The translations under genes were made by a program, and so were the position numbers. DNA of 64,000 nucleotides from Hormiphora californensis (taxonomy: Eukaryota; Ctenophora; Tentaculata; Cydippida; Pleurobrachiidae): the NCBI GenBank assembly GCA_020137815.1, contig CM035353.1:6195597-6259596 (forward strand), written 5' to 3'. Of this stretch, positions 12,391 to 26,100 are shown in pieces (position 1 is the first letter of the stretch; each line of letters opens with the position of its first letter). The notes beneath the pieces are model-generated. The model was not told where the DNA came from, ran no database searches, and was given only the letters and a program-made list of their open reading frames with translations.

Positions 12391-12570
12391 TTATATTGCC
12401 AGTGTGACTCTAGAAGCTCCCTTTTTGGAAAAAAAAGAAAGACGGAGAAGAACTAAAATGAACTAAAATGAACTAAAGATATTAATATTTGGGGAAGGAG
12501 TCCAAAAAGGGAAACAAAAAATTATAAACAAGACACCAAACAAAAGACAAAAAGAGGGATACTTTCAAGG

Positions 12571-12763
12571 GGAGAGAGACCTATAAGACTCGCAGCTACT
12601 AGACATCATGAAGCCTAAAGACATGGCATTTAAGGAGAGAGACTTAGACTCACAACAGCTACTAGACATAATGAAGCCTAGGCCTAGGCATGGCATTTAG
12701 AGGAGAGAGACCTAGGCTCACAACAGCTACTAGACATCATGAAGCCTAGGAATGGCATTTACG
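12571..12763. repeat. Three tandem copies of a 60-70-bp unit
   Basis: The unit includes GGAGAGAGACCTA, CAGCTACTAGACATCATGAA and GGCATTTA, repeated three times with small length differences. Confidence 0.88.
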
Positions 12764-12854
12764 TGTGGCTAACTGATGCCTAACGTGTGTAAGCATGAGA
12801 AAAGGAGGGAAAAGGAAAGGGGGTCAGATGTAAGAGAGCAAAACGAAGAAGATG

Positions 12855-12960
12855 TGGGGAAGAGAGAAAAGAGAGAGAGAGAGAAGAGGGAGAGAGGAGA
12901 AGAAGAGAGAGAGAGAGAGAGAGAGAGAAGAGAGAGAGAGGAGAGAGAGAAAAGAAAGAA
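12855..12960. repeat. (GA)n-rich tract
   Basis: Imperfect GA repeat of about 100 bp. Confidence 0.9.
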
Positions 12961-13865
12961 ATAGATATGTAGCATGGCATTTCCTAGTACGCCCCCCAAC
13001 CCACGAACGCTCTAACTCCAAGGAATATTGAACTAGAATTAAAATTTAATTTAAACCCATCAATTTAAATTTCAAAAACTAAATCTAAAAATTTTACCGG
13101 GTTTTTATACCAAAACCCCGGAAAAGAAAGGTTTCGAAGTCCATTTCAAAATACTGGGATAATTTCAAACCCCAAAATCAGGGGGGTGTTCCCACGATAA
13201 ACCCCCCTTTTCGCAAGGATCGACCTTTTACAAACTTTCGAACAATCTAAAGTGAGTTACAACTGGGCATTACAGTGTAATGAGTCACGTTTCAAGTAAA
13301 TGAGCCCTAAGGGCCACTACAAGACGAGCCTAATATAAGTAAAGAGAAGGTCGCCATTCAACCTATATAATAGAACCCTAATTGTTACCCAAACGATCCG
13401 AGAATGAAATGTTGTACAAAGTAATTGTTATTAAATCGCTTACTTAGATCAAACAAGATTAATTGCATTATGTTCTAACATAATGCTGAATTTCCCTGCC
13501 ATGTGAATCTATGAAGAAAGGAAATCATGACCAGATCCGCTGTAGCAGCAAGCGGGACACAAAATCCCGATCATTTATATATCACACAAACAGTATAGAG
13601 CAAATCCTTGTGTTTTTAATAGCACTAAATTGCGCGCCACGCCGCCCACATTGCGCGGCCACAGCATTTCCTGAAAACGTGCCAATTGAAATGGTTTATG
13701 AAGGAGCAGCTCGTAACTGTGTGCGCGGCTCTTGTTGCTACATCGTTTGCCCTCGCAACTAAAGTGTGACCAAAATGGTCCCCTCTACCGATTTAGTTAG
13801 TATACCAAAATGTCGTGTTTCGAATTCTAACCCTGCTATGGCCTTTTTACAAAGTAAAAAGGCAT

Positions 13866-13894
13866 CCGGGTGAATGCCTTCGGCATTCACCCGG
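13866..13894. repeat. Perfect 13-bp-arm hairpin with TTC loop
   Basis: CCGGGTGAATGCC, then TTC, then GGCATTCACCCGG. It is probably a small inverted-repeat remnant. A related GGCATCCGGGT sequence occurs near 32875. Confidence 0.85.
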
Positions 13895-15269
13895 GCAGGG
13901 AAAAAATATTATATCGGGAGTGGGGGTGAGTTTAAAATTAAAGAAATTTGCAAAATTGGCAAATCTTACTGAATCGTGTTCGCTAGTGAAATCTAGGTTT
14001 ACCAATAAACTACCTTTTGTATTTGGATATTTAGATTTATAAACTCGCGGAGAAAAGATTACAAAACATTTGTACAAAAGAAACTGTAAAAAAGAGATGG
14101 CAAGAGGGAGAAAGATTTAAAATATTCAAATATGGAGGATTGGAAGGGGGAGAGATACAGCGAGAAAGAAAGATATAATAGATAGTGAAAGGTTGAGAAA
14201 TGAGAGAGACCAGGAGACCAGGAGACAGAGAGAAGATTAGACATACGAATACCTAAATTTTGTGTCTTCATCTTCATTATTTTCAGCCAATGAGAGATGA
14301 TTTCAAAGATGAGCAATCACCTATATTTCCTGCTTCTCTGATCTCTCTTGTTTGCTCTCTAGCTATCTCTCTCTCTCATTCCATTCTATCTTATATTTCT
14401 CAAACATTTTGGTCTCTTCACAATCTGCATGCATAATCTATCTCCCCCAGTACATACTAAAGCAGTAGTTAGTTAGTTACTCTGCCGAACCCTCATAGAA
14501 ATATAATGCGGTTTGAGCTACACAGGTAAGAACCTGTCAAATTATTATACAGGCTAGTTTGTTCAGACGGTGTCCCCCTTCTTGTCCAAGAGGGAAAATA
14601 TTACAAACACAATTTTATTACAGATATAATAACCACGGCACAATCCCCTAATTTATAACGATCATCTCCACACAACTTACCAAGAGGCTCATTCGAAGCT
14701 TGCAGGATTGCCTCTGACAAACTGCATGTGTATCATTAAAATGAAGTTATACACCCACTCATGCAGCTACCATATTTAATGTGGAAGTAGTATAAGCCTC
14801 ACTATTTTATGCAGCGGAAAGAATTGATAACACAATTTAAGATCGATTTGGAGGTACTAGAGATATGTACACCAACGTATAATACCAATTTTTGGCTACA
14901 CTAAATCTATAGAGAGGTAACGAAATCGCGAGATTTAGCGTGACTGCTGGGGAGGGGGTTATTTCGTTACCAAATCTTGATCGGGATCGTTGGTGACTTT
15001 ATCAAACCGTTAAGGATAATGGTTGACCGTGTATAAGGTCCAAGTAAGGCACTGAATTAGCTTTTCGAGACGAATCCAACGCAACCGGAATTACCTTTCT
15101 ATCTCACCAAATAAAGCTAGACCCCGGGGGCACCAATTTGAGTTGTTTGCACACTTATCAACTACGAAAGACGATACGTAGCATGCAGCTAACATTCCGT
15201 GGCGTGTGTCAGAGGAAATACAACAGTTGCCGTTGGTGAAGATAAACATAAAGTCTGATAGAAAGGTAT

Positions 15270-15541
<272 letters not shown>

Positions 15542-16987
15542 TGGCATATTTGGTTAAGGCATGCATTATTCTGCTGCCAAATTCTCCTAAATATAATATG
15601 CTGACTGGCAAGTGTTACAGCCTATGGTAGAGGTGAAGAACTTTAATATAGCTGTGAAAGGTAGAGAAATGAGAAATAATATCTCACTCTGACTATTTTA
15701 AGAAAATCAACCCTTTTATGGTGAATCTGAACTAAGCTAGTAAAAGTAAAACGAGAAAGTACTAAAAATAATACGAAATAGCTAGCTAGCTAGCAGCACG
15801 ATTTTTCTAGGGAGGGGGTGTGCACTGTGCAGTGTGCACTGTACCCAAACCTTTTCCAAGTGTTACCGGAGTGCCCGAAGGCTTGTTTTTATATCTGTAA
15901 TTATTGTTACCGTTCTACCTCTCTAATTGAACAAACAGCTTTACCGGGCTCCTTTCTGACTAGACTCAAGTAAGATTATCATTGAAGGGGGGGGGTGACT
16001 AGGATCACTTCCCTGGCCATGACCGGTAATTTCTTTTCGGCTTTACTTTGGGGTAGGACGTAGGTAATTTCCTAACAACTCCGACCCCCGCCCCCGGTCA
16101 TGTACCCGAGGAGAGCACCTGTAATCCGGTCCAGGGTTCAGGACCGGTGTGTCTATGACGCCAGTGGAATATTTAACGGAATTCTTTTACTAACATAGTC
16201 GTGTTCAGGCAAATAAGGCAAAGATTGCAAGTTAGGAACGTTAAGCAGTCCGCGGATTGACTGTCAAAACTCAAACGAATGGGCGTGGCATTACGTATAG
16301 CATGTGAAATTTGCTTTAATTATGTCCTTTTTTAACTTGATTAGGTCACAATAGACTTGAATACAATGCATATTATCATATGAAACTGTGTTATACTCAG
16401 TCTTAAAACAGAGGAGATAGAAATGCATTATAATAGAAGATGTAGCATATTTACTGCTTAGTCACATAGAATAATATCATTTCAAAGTGTCAGGATAGCG
16501 GAATGCCAGGCGGGGAAACCCGTAGTAAAATTAGCTGTCAAAATATTGTTTGGATCGCCCTTTTTCATCATGATTGAGTGACTGTTCTTGGCTTGACGTC
16601 CAACATGAACATATATAATGTTCTTTTATACTTTGTACTTTGCAGGGACTACTCATTCAATTAAATGGTTGTATTTGTACCTAATTTCAGCTCCAACGAG
16701 AAAAATAACCCTCACTTTTGTATTAGACACCGCCCCTCAAGGTTGGTACAGCATTGTAGGCACCGCATCATTATAGCTGGAAACTTATTATTCAGAAACC
16801 CAATAAAGTAAGTATCGGATTGAAAATTGCTGCATTTATAGAGTTCCCTAGAATAATTCCATGGGGGCTGGAACGCTAAGAACATGAGCTGAATACTGTT
16901 ATTCTAGAATAACTAGTTTATTGCAGTAAGGCCTTATAGGGGTGATACGTAGGGGTATATATGTGAAAAAGTATTAATTATATATTC

Positions 16988-17066
16988 CGGCGAACAAGTT
17001 GGATTCGTTTCCAGATACTTCCTGGACCTTATAAGGCGCTGAAAGGAATCAAACTTGTTCGCTGGA
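16988..17066. repeat. Hairpin (79 bp), MITE-like
   Basis: CCGGCGAACAAGTT near the start pairs with AACTTGTTCGCTGG at the end, and the pairing continues imperfectly inward (GGATTCGTTTCCAG with CTGAAAGGAATC). Outer flanks also pair (AGTATTAAT with ATTAATACC), so the original element may span about 16967-17090. Confidence 0.75.
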
Positions 17067-17478
17067 AGGAGGCTATTAATACCTTTTAAGAGGTTACTAT
17101 CACTGCGTTTGCAGAAGAAATTAGATCTGTATAACGCTAGACAGAGTTAGGATAATCGTTGGTGGAGTTACTAGCTAGCCGACCACTAACTAAACCACTA
17201 ATAAAACCACTAAAACCAAACTAACAAACTACTAACAAAGGGGGTAGATATGTGAGAGAGGGTCGAGCAAGACAGGGGGGGGGGGTATGTAACACAAATC
17301 CATGGGTTTTTAAAAAAATAAAAAGTTTCTAAAAAATAAAATTAAGCTAAAACTTTCTTCTTTCTTCTTTCTTGACTCTTCTTTACTATTTAGACTTCCC
17401 TAATCTTGTTTCGAACTTCATCTTCAGGAACAAGTCTACTAGAAGTAGCTACTTGAGGAATGGATCATGGATGTATAT

Positions 17479-17587
17479 CAGGAACCGACCGAATCAGGAA
17501 ATACTGGTCCCTGATTGGCTGATAACCAGTCACGTGACCTAAATAACGAGTTCTGGTTGGTTGTTTACTTGTTTCGGTCGGTTCATG
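17479..17587. mobile_element. hAT-like MITE, copy 2 (109 bp, inverted relative to copy 1)
   Basis: Starts CAGGAACCGACCG and ends CGGTCGGTTCATG. The interior is the reverse complement of the element at 2470-2585 with a few differences. Flanks repeat GATGTATAT (17470-17478, 17588-17596). Confidence 0.88.
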
Positions 17588-17924
17588 GATGTATATGTTC
17601 TTCTTGGATGATTTTCTATATAATATGCTTCTGTTTGTGTGCCCAATATGATGTATCTTTGTGGAGACATGCAAAACTTGAACTACCTGAAAGGTGGGGG
17701 AGAAGAGTGAGATATGATCTGTTAAATGATACACGTGATCTGTTTTCCAGTTTTATAACTATTTCAGATTTTGCAAATTGTTCGTATAGTAAAGTCGGAT
17801 TCTTTAAACTGTCGGCCCCCTTTTTGTACACGTTTTGTACACGTTTTGTAAGCTTCGAACTGTAAGTTAGAACTAATAACCTGTATGTATTGGAACTATG
17901 TAGTAACTAATTTAGCACACATAC

Positions 17925-19688
17925 CTGGGTCAATAGGGCAGTCTGCTTCGTCAGACTTATCCATACAGTCCAATGCACCATCACACCTCTCATTGTGCTC
18001 TATACACTTCGTGTTCTGGTCACAGCTTATCTGGGTCGCCGAACACACTGTGGAAAACGTGATAATAGTAAATCCGTTTTTATTTATAATTCTCTATCGG
18101 CGAGTAAGTTTCAACGTGCCGGTTTATCAGTACCCTACTAATATTTAGTTCGACGTTCGATTGATTAACGATTGATATCAATCGTTATAAATCAATCGTT
18201 AATCTTGATCGCACGTCGAACTAAATTTTAGTAGGATACTAACAGTGGCACTAAAGAATAACTAATTACAATGATGCGGGGACAGAGAATAACTTACCAA
18301 CAGGGCAAAATGACTCATCACTAGAATCTGAGCAGTCGGAATGTCGATCACACTTTCGCCGGAGGGGTATACACCGCCCACTGGAGAAGCATCTAAACTC
18401 CGTATCCTCATCGCACGGTTCTGTTATAGGGGGGTTAGGTTCTGTTATAGGGATTGATTTAGGGTGGTATAAGAGTTATAGGAAGTGGTATAAGAGTTAT
18501 AGGAGGGGGTATAAGAGTTATAGGAGGGGGTATAAGAGTTATAGGAGGGGGTATAAGAGTGGACAGTGTGCACAGTAGACTTATGCAGTCCATGCAACAC
18601 ACACCATTCAGTAGATGGGTTCTGTTATAATAGCGGGGGTGGGGGTTTGATACACCATTCAAGACCCGAGGAGACGATTGGGTGCCAATTACAGAGTGGT
18701 GAATGTAACAGAAAGGGGGGGGGGTAACTGTTCAGAAAAGGGGGTGGTGACTTTTACAGAAAGAGGGGGAGGGGGGTAACTGTTCAGAAAAGGGGGTGGT
18801 GACTTTTACAGAAGGGGGGGGATAACTGTTCAGAAAAGGGGGTGGTGACTTTTACAGAAAGGGGGGGGTGGTGAATGTAACAGAAGGGGGGGGGGGTGGC
18901 TGTATCAGAGAGAGTGAGAAGTTGTAACATAAATAACGTGATATATAAAACGCTAACCTGAGCTACAACCCGCTTCATCACTACCATCGCTACAATCACT
19001 AATCCCATTACACCTTTTCTTGTAGCTCAAGCATTTTCCATCACACGCAACCTCGTATAGTTGACACTGGCCTGAATTAAATACAGGGTAATATAACTCG
19101 GGGAAATATTGGAAATTACACTCTTATTATTTGCTAACGATTGTAATTTTGAGGACACTAAAGAAGTTAGATCAGATAACTCGCCTGCACTGCTGCCCTC
19201 CCATAAGTCATGGCATTATATGAGTGGTTTTAATAACAAATACTTTAGTAGTACAGTCGGACCCCGATTTAGTGGCCCCCGATTTAGCGGCACCCCGATT
19301 TAGTGGCAGGATTTTTTCCCGATATAGGAAATTAACATTATTTGACCCCGATTTAGTGGACACCCCGATTTAGTGGACAAACCCGAGGATGCCACTAAAT
19401 CGGGGTCTGACTGTAGTTGCGTTATTATGTGCATGCTGACCGTACAATTTCTGATAATATCATGCACGTGTAATCACGTCGTTACATGTGTAAGTATGAT
19501 CAGCTGTACTCTCTATAGTCTCTGATCTCTTTCCATCTCTATTTCTATCTCTAGTCGCTCTCTTTCTATCTCTATCTCCCCCATTCTATAAATTTAAACG
19601 TCTTTTCTTATCCAGCTCCCTCTCAGCTACTCTCCCTTGCTAGATGAAAAGGTAACAAGCAAACATATATGCTATACCGGAAGTCTCT

Positions 19689-19737
<49 letters not shown>

Positions 19738-21253
19738 GAGAGTGAGATAGATAATGAGAGAGATAGTCAGGAGAGAGCGAGACAGACAGACAGACGGAAA
19801 AAGAGCAAAATAAGTACGATCAGTTACAGTAATTTTGGAGCTGTAAGGAAAGTTGTGAAGGTCGGCATACGACGACCACGACCCAGTACAGTAGTAAGAG
19901 ACACTAGCGTTGTACATGCAAATTGCAATTTTATGCGTGTGCCACGATAGTGTCTCTAGTTACTAACCCAAGCCACTACCTGATCATGCTCGCCCTAATT
20001 AACTCCCAATTAATTATCATAACTCACCTGTACACAACAGGGGGTTCATAACTCACCTGCACACGGATTAACAGGGTGCTCATCACTTCCGTCCCTACAA
20101 TGTTGGATATCATCACACTCGTGTTGCCTGGCAATGCACTGGTCCCCACTTCTACAGCTAAACTCCCTCGCATCATCACAGTCCATTGTCCTCGCAATAC
20201 TACTTGTCACCGCCACTAAGTAGCCAGGTTGTTGGTAGGTGAACAAACTATCGGTATGTTCTAGTGTGTGTTAGTGGAGTGTTTGTGTGCAGGACACGTG
20301 CAGCTGGGACATTGAACATGTAGAAGATTCACTCAGGACACGAACATGTATAGAAGAGATACATTGAATACATTGAATACATTGAATACACAACACATGT
20401 CATATTGTATTAGTATAGACGGGGTACATTGAATACACTCACATGTATGCTGACGCTGTGTATTGTGTACAGTGTATGAAAACATAGACACGTGTACAGA
20501 CATTTAAACAGTTTATTCGGGGTCTCATTAATATAATTTTATCGGAGGAATATATTTTATGCATTAGAATTGCATATTATGAATTATATACACTTCGTCG
20601 TCATCTGTATAGATATCGGTACAACTTCATAAAACTTTAGTACATTTTTTAGACATCCCAACAACGTCTGATGCAAATTTGACGGAAATATGTGTCTATT
20701 TTATTGTCACATTTGCATAGTGTGCAGTAGGGAAAAAGAGAAAGCGAGAGAGGGTGAGTTTCTTGATCTAATTTCAAACGTTAACTTCATTCTTCGTGTA
20801 AGGCACACACAGAAACACACAGACTCACAAAGGCATTCTTCACAAACACACTCGCATAAATTTGGCGAGGAGAAAACTACATAATATATATATCAGCTAC
20901 TCCACTTTTCACACCCGTGATACTCCAACAATGCACTTCTTCTTCTACTACTAATACCTACTATTAGTTCTGTGCATAATATAATACTGCTCTACTTTTC
21001 TCAATGTATGTGGTGCAACTGCACATCACTGATCTACCCAACTCCAGAATTATATCCTCCATTTCATCCGAGAGAGAGAGAAAGGTTTAATGAAAGTAGA
21101 AAAGAAATGAAGCCAGTTGTTACTTCCTAATGCATGCCCAATTGAGAGGTGAACTATGTGCTGGCTGTGTAATAACTCTTTCCGTTAAACTATCTTCCTT
21201 TTCTTTCCCTTGGCTCTTCATATCTCCCTCTCTATCTCTTTCTCTCTTTCCCA

Positions 21254-21320
<67 letters not shown>

Positions 21321-23072
21321 CCTCTCTCTTTCTTTCTTTCCTTTCTCTCTATCTGGGAAACCCCATATGGAGCACACTTCCTTTTCTTTTCTCTTGGTGC
21401 AGAATGTGTGTGTGTGTGAGAGGGACTAATTTCATTCTCCTCCCCCACTCTCAAACACATGCACATCCCTTTCTCAATCACCGCAAGTAACTCCGCGCTC
21501 TTAACCACCCCCCCCCCCCTTATACAATATATATCTCTCTCTCTCTCTCTCTCTACACTTTGTCAAGCAGGAGTTATACAATCCCTCTATCATCTATCGT
21601 CTACACTCGACCTCACGCACATTAATCTCCGACGTGTACAATACACTGATCGAACAAATAACATTGAGCACACTAACATAAAAGAATTGGAGCACATTTG
21701 AAGTTGTGTATGTGAAGGGTAATGAAGAATTGTGAATGACGTGTCAAGTGTGATATATGAATGCCCTACAATCAAGAAGAGAAAGACCACGACTACTATA
21801 TATTGACACTCACCACAGTTTTGTTCATCTGTTGCATCTTGGCAGTCAGAGTCCCCGTCACATCGGAACTTCATCAGTAGACACTCACCATCCCCACACA
21901 TCAAGCATTTCGTAGCTGTAAGGAGAGACATAATTAAATAGGATATAATTATTATTTATTGGGGGGGGGGGGGGGGGCAAGGCCAAAAAAGCCAGATCAA
22001 TCCCGGATTTTAGGGCGGGTTTGGCTTTTTTGGCCCTACTTTTTAGGTTATTTGAACGGGGGGGGGGGGGGGGACATGTTAATTTTGTTAACTTTGTTAA
22101 TATTAACATCGAGAAAACAGGTGATTTATTAACAAATTAACAAAAAGTTAACAAACGTTAACAAATGCCATTTATGTCATCTAAATCCCCTTTAGCACGT
22201 ATTTTTAGTATTTAACACTTGTTCTGCGAGCAAAGTTGTTCATTCTGTACGATTTACATACCCCTACTACCTCTATTACGCCTTTTCTACAGCGATTTAT
22301 TCCATTTTGTAAATGTTAATAAATACTAGCCAAACTAAACCGCAATTCAAGTCAAATGACACTAATCCACATTTTCGCACCCTAAAAACTAAATAAGACT
22401 CATGAATTTACCTTAAAACGAAAAATATCCCAAAAATCATTTTTTCTAAAAAACACAAGGATTTGTAGCGAAGCAAATTTTCAATCCTTGACCAAAAAAT
22501 TGATTTTGGGAAAATTTTATTTCTTTTTTCAACAGAAACGTTGTACATCATCTTATTACGTCCAAAGAATCGATTACCAATTTAAAAATTACGTTAAAGT
22601 GAGATTTTATACGCTAAATTGAAATATTTGTAACTTTTGGAATTTTATCGATTTTGAGCCAAAAAACCTGTATGTCGGACTTTGGTTATCGGAAAAGGCC
22701 TTGTTTGGGTATATATGTGTTAGATAATTCATTAAACTATAAAATTAAACCAGTTAAAGTCGTATTATTAACCAATAAGAACAGTCTTTTAGCATTTGTT
22801 AATTTTGTTAATTTTGTTAATTAACGTTAATTAACAAAATCGAAAAAAAGAGGTGATTTATTAACAATTAACATGTCCCCCCCCCATTTGAACCAATTTT
22901 AAGGCGTATTGTGACCCCTTTACTGTTTCTTATGCTTTATCTAGGTATATTTCATCTAACTCATGACTTTGTAGTGATAAAATAATTTTCAATTTGTCAT
23001 TTTCTAATGTTTGATCAAAAAAAGCCAGTCCAAGTATGTTATAATGAGTAATGAGTGATGATTCCAACAGAG

Positions 23073-23134
<62 letters not shown>

Positions 23135-26100
23135 ATGGGGTGACTGCTAAGAGAGAAATGAGATGCACAGTGTTGACATAACACCAGTTCTTGGGTTTGA
23201 GACGAGAGGGTTTAGATAGATCGAAATCTATTGCGACACTATATTCTATACAACTAATGAGGCCTCAAAATAATCACAGGTACAACATACAACAACTTAG
23301 TGTTATGTTCTAACCCTTTTTTACAGGGGAGGGTTGAGCAAAGCAACAACTTACGATTTGCCTAGCTAGACTGTGTTTCGCGCGCCCCGCACGCGAAATA
23401 CACATACACGAGCTGACCACGTGACCAAGAGTGTACAAAAACACATAACCCTCCTTTACAAATGTAAAGGGAGGGTTAGAACATAACAACTTACGATCAC
23501 AGTAGAATTGGGTGCAGGGGTTGTTCATGTATTGGCAACTCCTCCGGTCGTCCGTAAGCTTGTATCCATCCCCACACGCACACGTAGCCCTAAATGGGTT
23601 AGAGGCAATGACAAGGAAGGTTTTTATTGCATATTTGTTTTTAGCCATAACCCCTAATTTTACATTATAATCACCTCATAGCATGAAATGCGATATAATA
23701 TATATGCTTAGCATATATAATATATATTAAAAATGTATTAAAAATTATTTAATTTGTTCCTGGCCTCATAGCATATTATGTTCATAGCATATTATGCATA
23801 GTATTATGCTCATAGCATTCAGCAAAAAATCGTAACTGAAAGGATACTGGTTTTAGCGTGGCACTAATTTGATTGTAACTCAATTGTAACTTATCTTGGC
23901 CAGCCTGCACAGTCTAATACAGGGTTTACCTGATTAGCTCGATCTAAGAAACATTATTGGGATTGGAAGTGGAACTTGTGTTTTCAATTCTCATTGGAAC
24001 TCATCCAAAAGTATAGTTCAGTGACCTTATAATTATCTCTCTCTGATAAATGATGTAATGAATGAGAGGACACATTGGGAAACACTATACTCCACGTGGT
24101 AATTTTGGCATCGTTCCAAAATATATCTCTTCCCCTCATTATTCTCCCAGGGGGGTTACGCAAACAAGACAATACATATAATATGCCATAGGGCCTTGTG
24201 TCATGGTCTGAATTCAACTCAGTGAGTTGCAATATTGGTCCAAATCACATTGGCCACAAATAGTAAGTTGCTCTTCAGACAACGCGGAGGGGGGGGGGGT
24301 CGTTAACGAATTTGATGTTTTTATGACAATTCGTCACTTTCAAGTAGTTGGTAGTTGGTAGTTGGAGTTTGAGAAGGGGGGGGGGTGGTGGTCGTGGGGA
24401 TAGTGTACAAATAGCTATATCCGGTTATACATGTAGAAAAGGTAGGTTTCAGTTAGGTTTAAAATACATTTAGCTGTGGGGATATTCTAGAACCCTCTAG
24501 ATAACACTCAGTATTCGACAAAGTAATATATATCATGAGGCATCTAATATTTCTGTTATAATTGTATAATGGACAATTGAGACTCGTTGTAGAGTCGGCA
24601 ATTCTTACCATTCAACGGTATCATCAACTCAAACGAATAGTGACTACTCCATTAAACGAATAGTGGTGACTACTCCATTAAAATATCATAGCATCTGAAT
24701 GCAATGGAAAAGACACCGCAATAGAAACAAAAACCAAAAAGATAGCTTCGAAATCGCTGAACTGTTCCACTTCACCTGTACTCTGGAACCTAGTTGACCC
24801 AGTACAAATAGAAGGAGTTGTGTGACTTACCCGTCAGGTGTGATGAGGCAGAAGGAGTTGTGTGTGACTTACCCGTCAGGTGTGATGAGGCAGAAGGAGG
24901 TGTGTGTGACTTACCCGTCAGGTGTGATGAGGCAGAAGGAGGTGTGTGTGACTTACCCGTCAGGTGTGATGAGGCAGAAGGAGGTGTGTGTGTGACTTAC
25001 CCGTCAGGTGTGATGAGGCAGAAGGAGGTGTGTGTGACTTACCCGTCAGGTGTTATGAGGCAGAAGGAGGTGTGTGTGACTTACCCGTCAGGTGTTATGA
25101 GGCAGAATGAGGTGTGTGACTTACCCGTCAGGTGTGATGAGGCAGAAGGAGGTGTGTGACTTACCCGTCAGGTGTGATGAGGCAGAAGGAGGTGTGTGTG
25201 TGACTTACCCGTCAGGTGTGATGAGGCAGAAGGAGGTATGTGTGACTTACCCGTCAGGTGTTATGAGGCAGAATGAGGTGTGTGTGTGTGTGACTTACCC
25301 GTCAGGTGTGATGAGGCAGAAGGAGGTGTGTGACTTACCCGTCAGGTGTGATGAGGCAGAAGGGGGGTGTGTGTGACTTACCCGTCAGGTGTGATGAGGC
25401 AGAAGGAGGTGTGTGTGTGACTTACCCGTCAGGTGTGATGAGGCAGAAGGAGGTGTGTGTGACTTACCCGTCAGGTGTGATGAGGCAGAAGTGCTCGCAC
25501 GATTTCCCTTGGCACGGATTACTCGGTCGACTGGGCTGCTGTGTGGGGTGCAGCACCTTGATACCCGTCAGTGTTCCATTCAAACCCTGATAGTAATTTT
25601 CAGTTAATCTTTGTTTCCATTATAGTGGCAGTGCAATTAGGTGTAGTGTCACTTGCCAGGGTTCATTATAGGTGGGGAGCTGGGGGGGGGGGGTAATATT
25701 ACAGAACTTTGATAGGTGGACGGAGGAGTAAGAGAAAGATATCAAACGAGCAGAATGAGACTGAAACTGCATAAAATATAAGATGATCTAATCCTTAACT
25801 CAATTTAATATAATAACAGGAAAATTACGGACAAAATTACGGACAAAATTACGGTCCAGTCGTCAATATTATATATATGGGGAGGGGAGGGGGGGGGGAT
25901 TATCACGAGTAGAAAATCTCCCAAGGGCGGGAGATCATATCCACCATGAGGTCAGATACAATAAGTTTAAATTCGGCACATATCGCGTGCCAATGTTAAT
26001 TGGACTGTACACTCATTTAGGCACTAATAAGCAATTACATTGCAATTGTGTGTACAAACTATACACAAGTACAGAAGATGCCATGTCAGTCAGGCGATAC

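Noticed and set aside
14681-14721. Next exon of LRP-like gene A
   Set aside because: The splice sites and phase fit, but the 13-14 residue product has no recognisable feature and no following exon was found. It is kept as a note only.
24818-25607. Plus-strand ORFs repeating [13 protein letters not shown] or [13 protein letters not shown]
   Set aside because: These are antisense readings of the 42-bp donor minisatellite of gene A.
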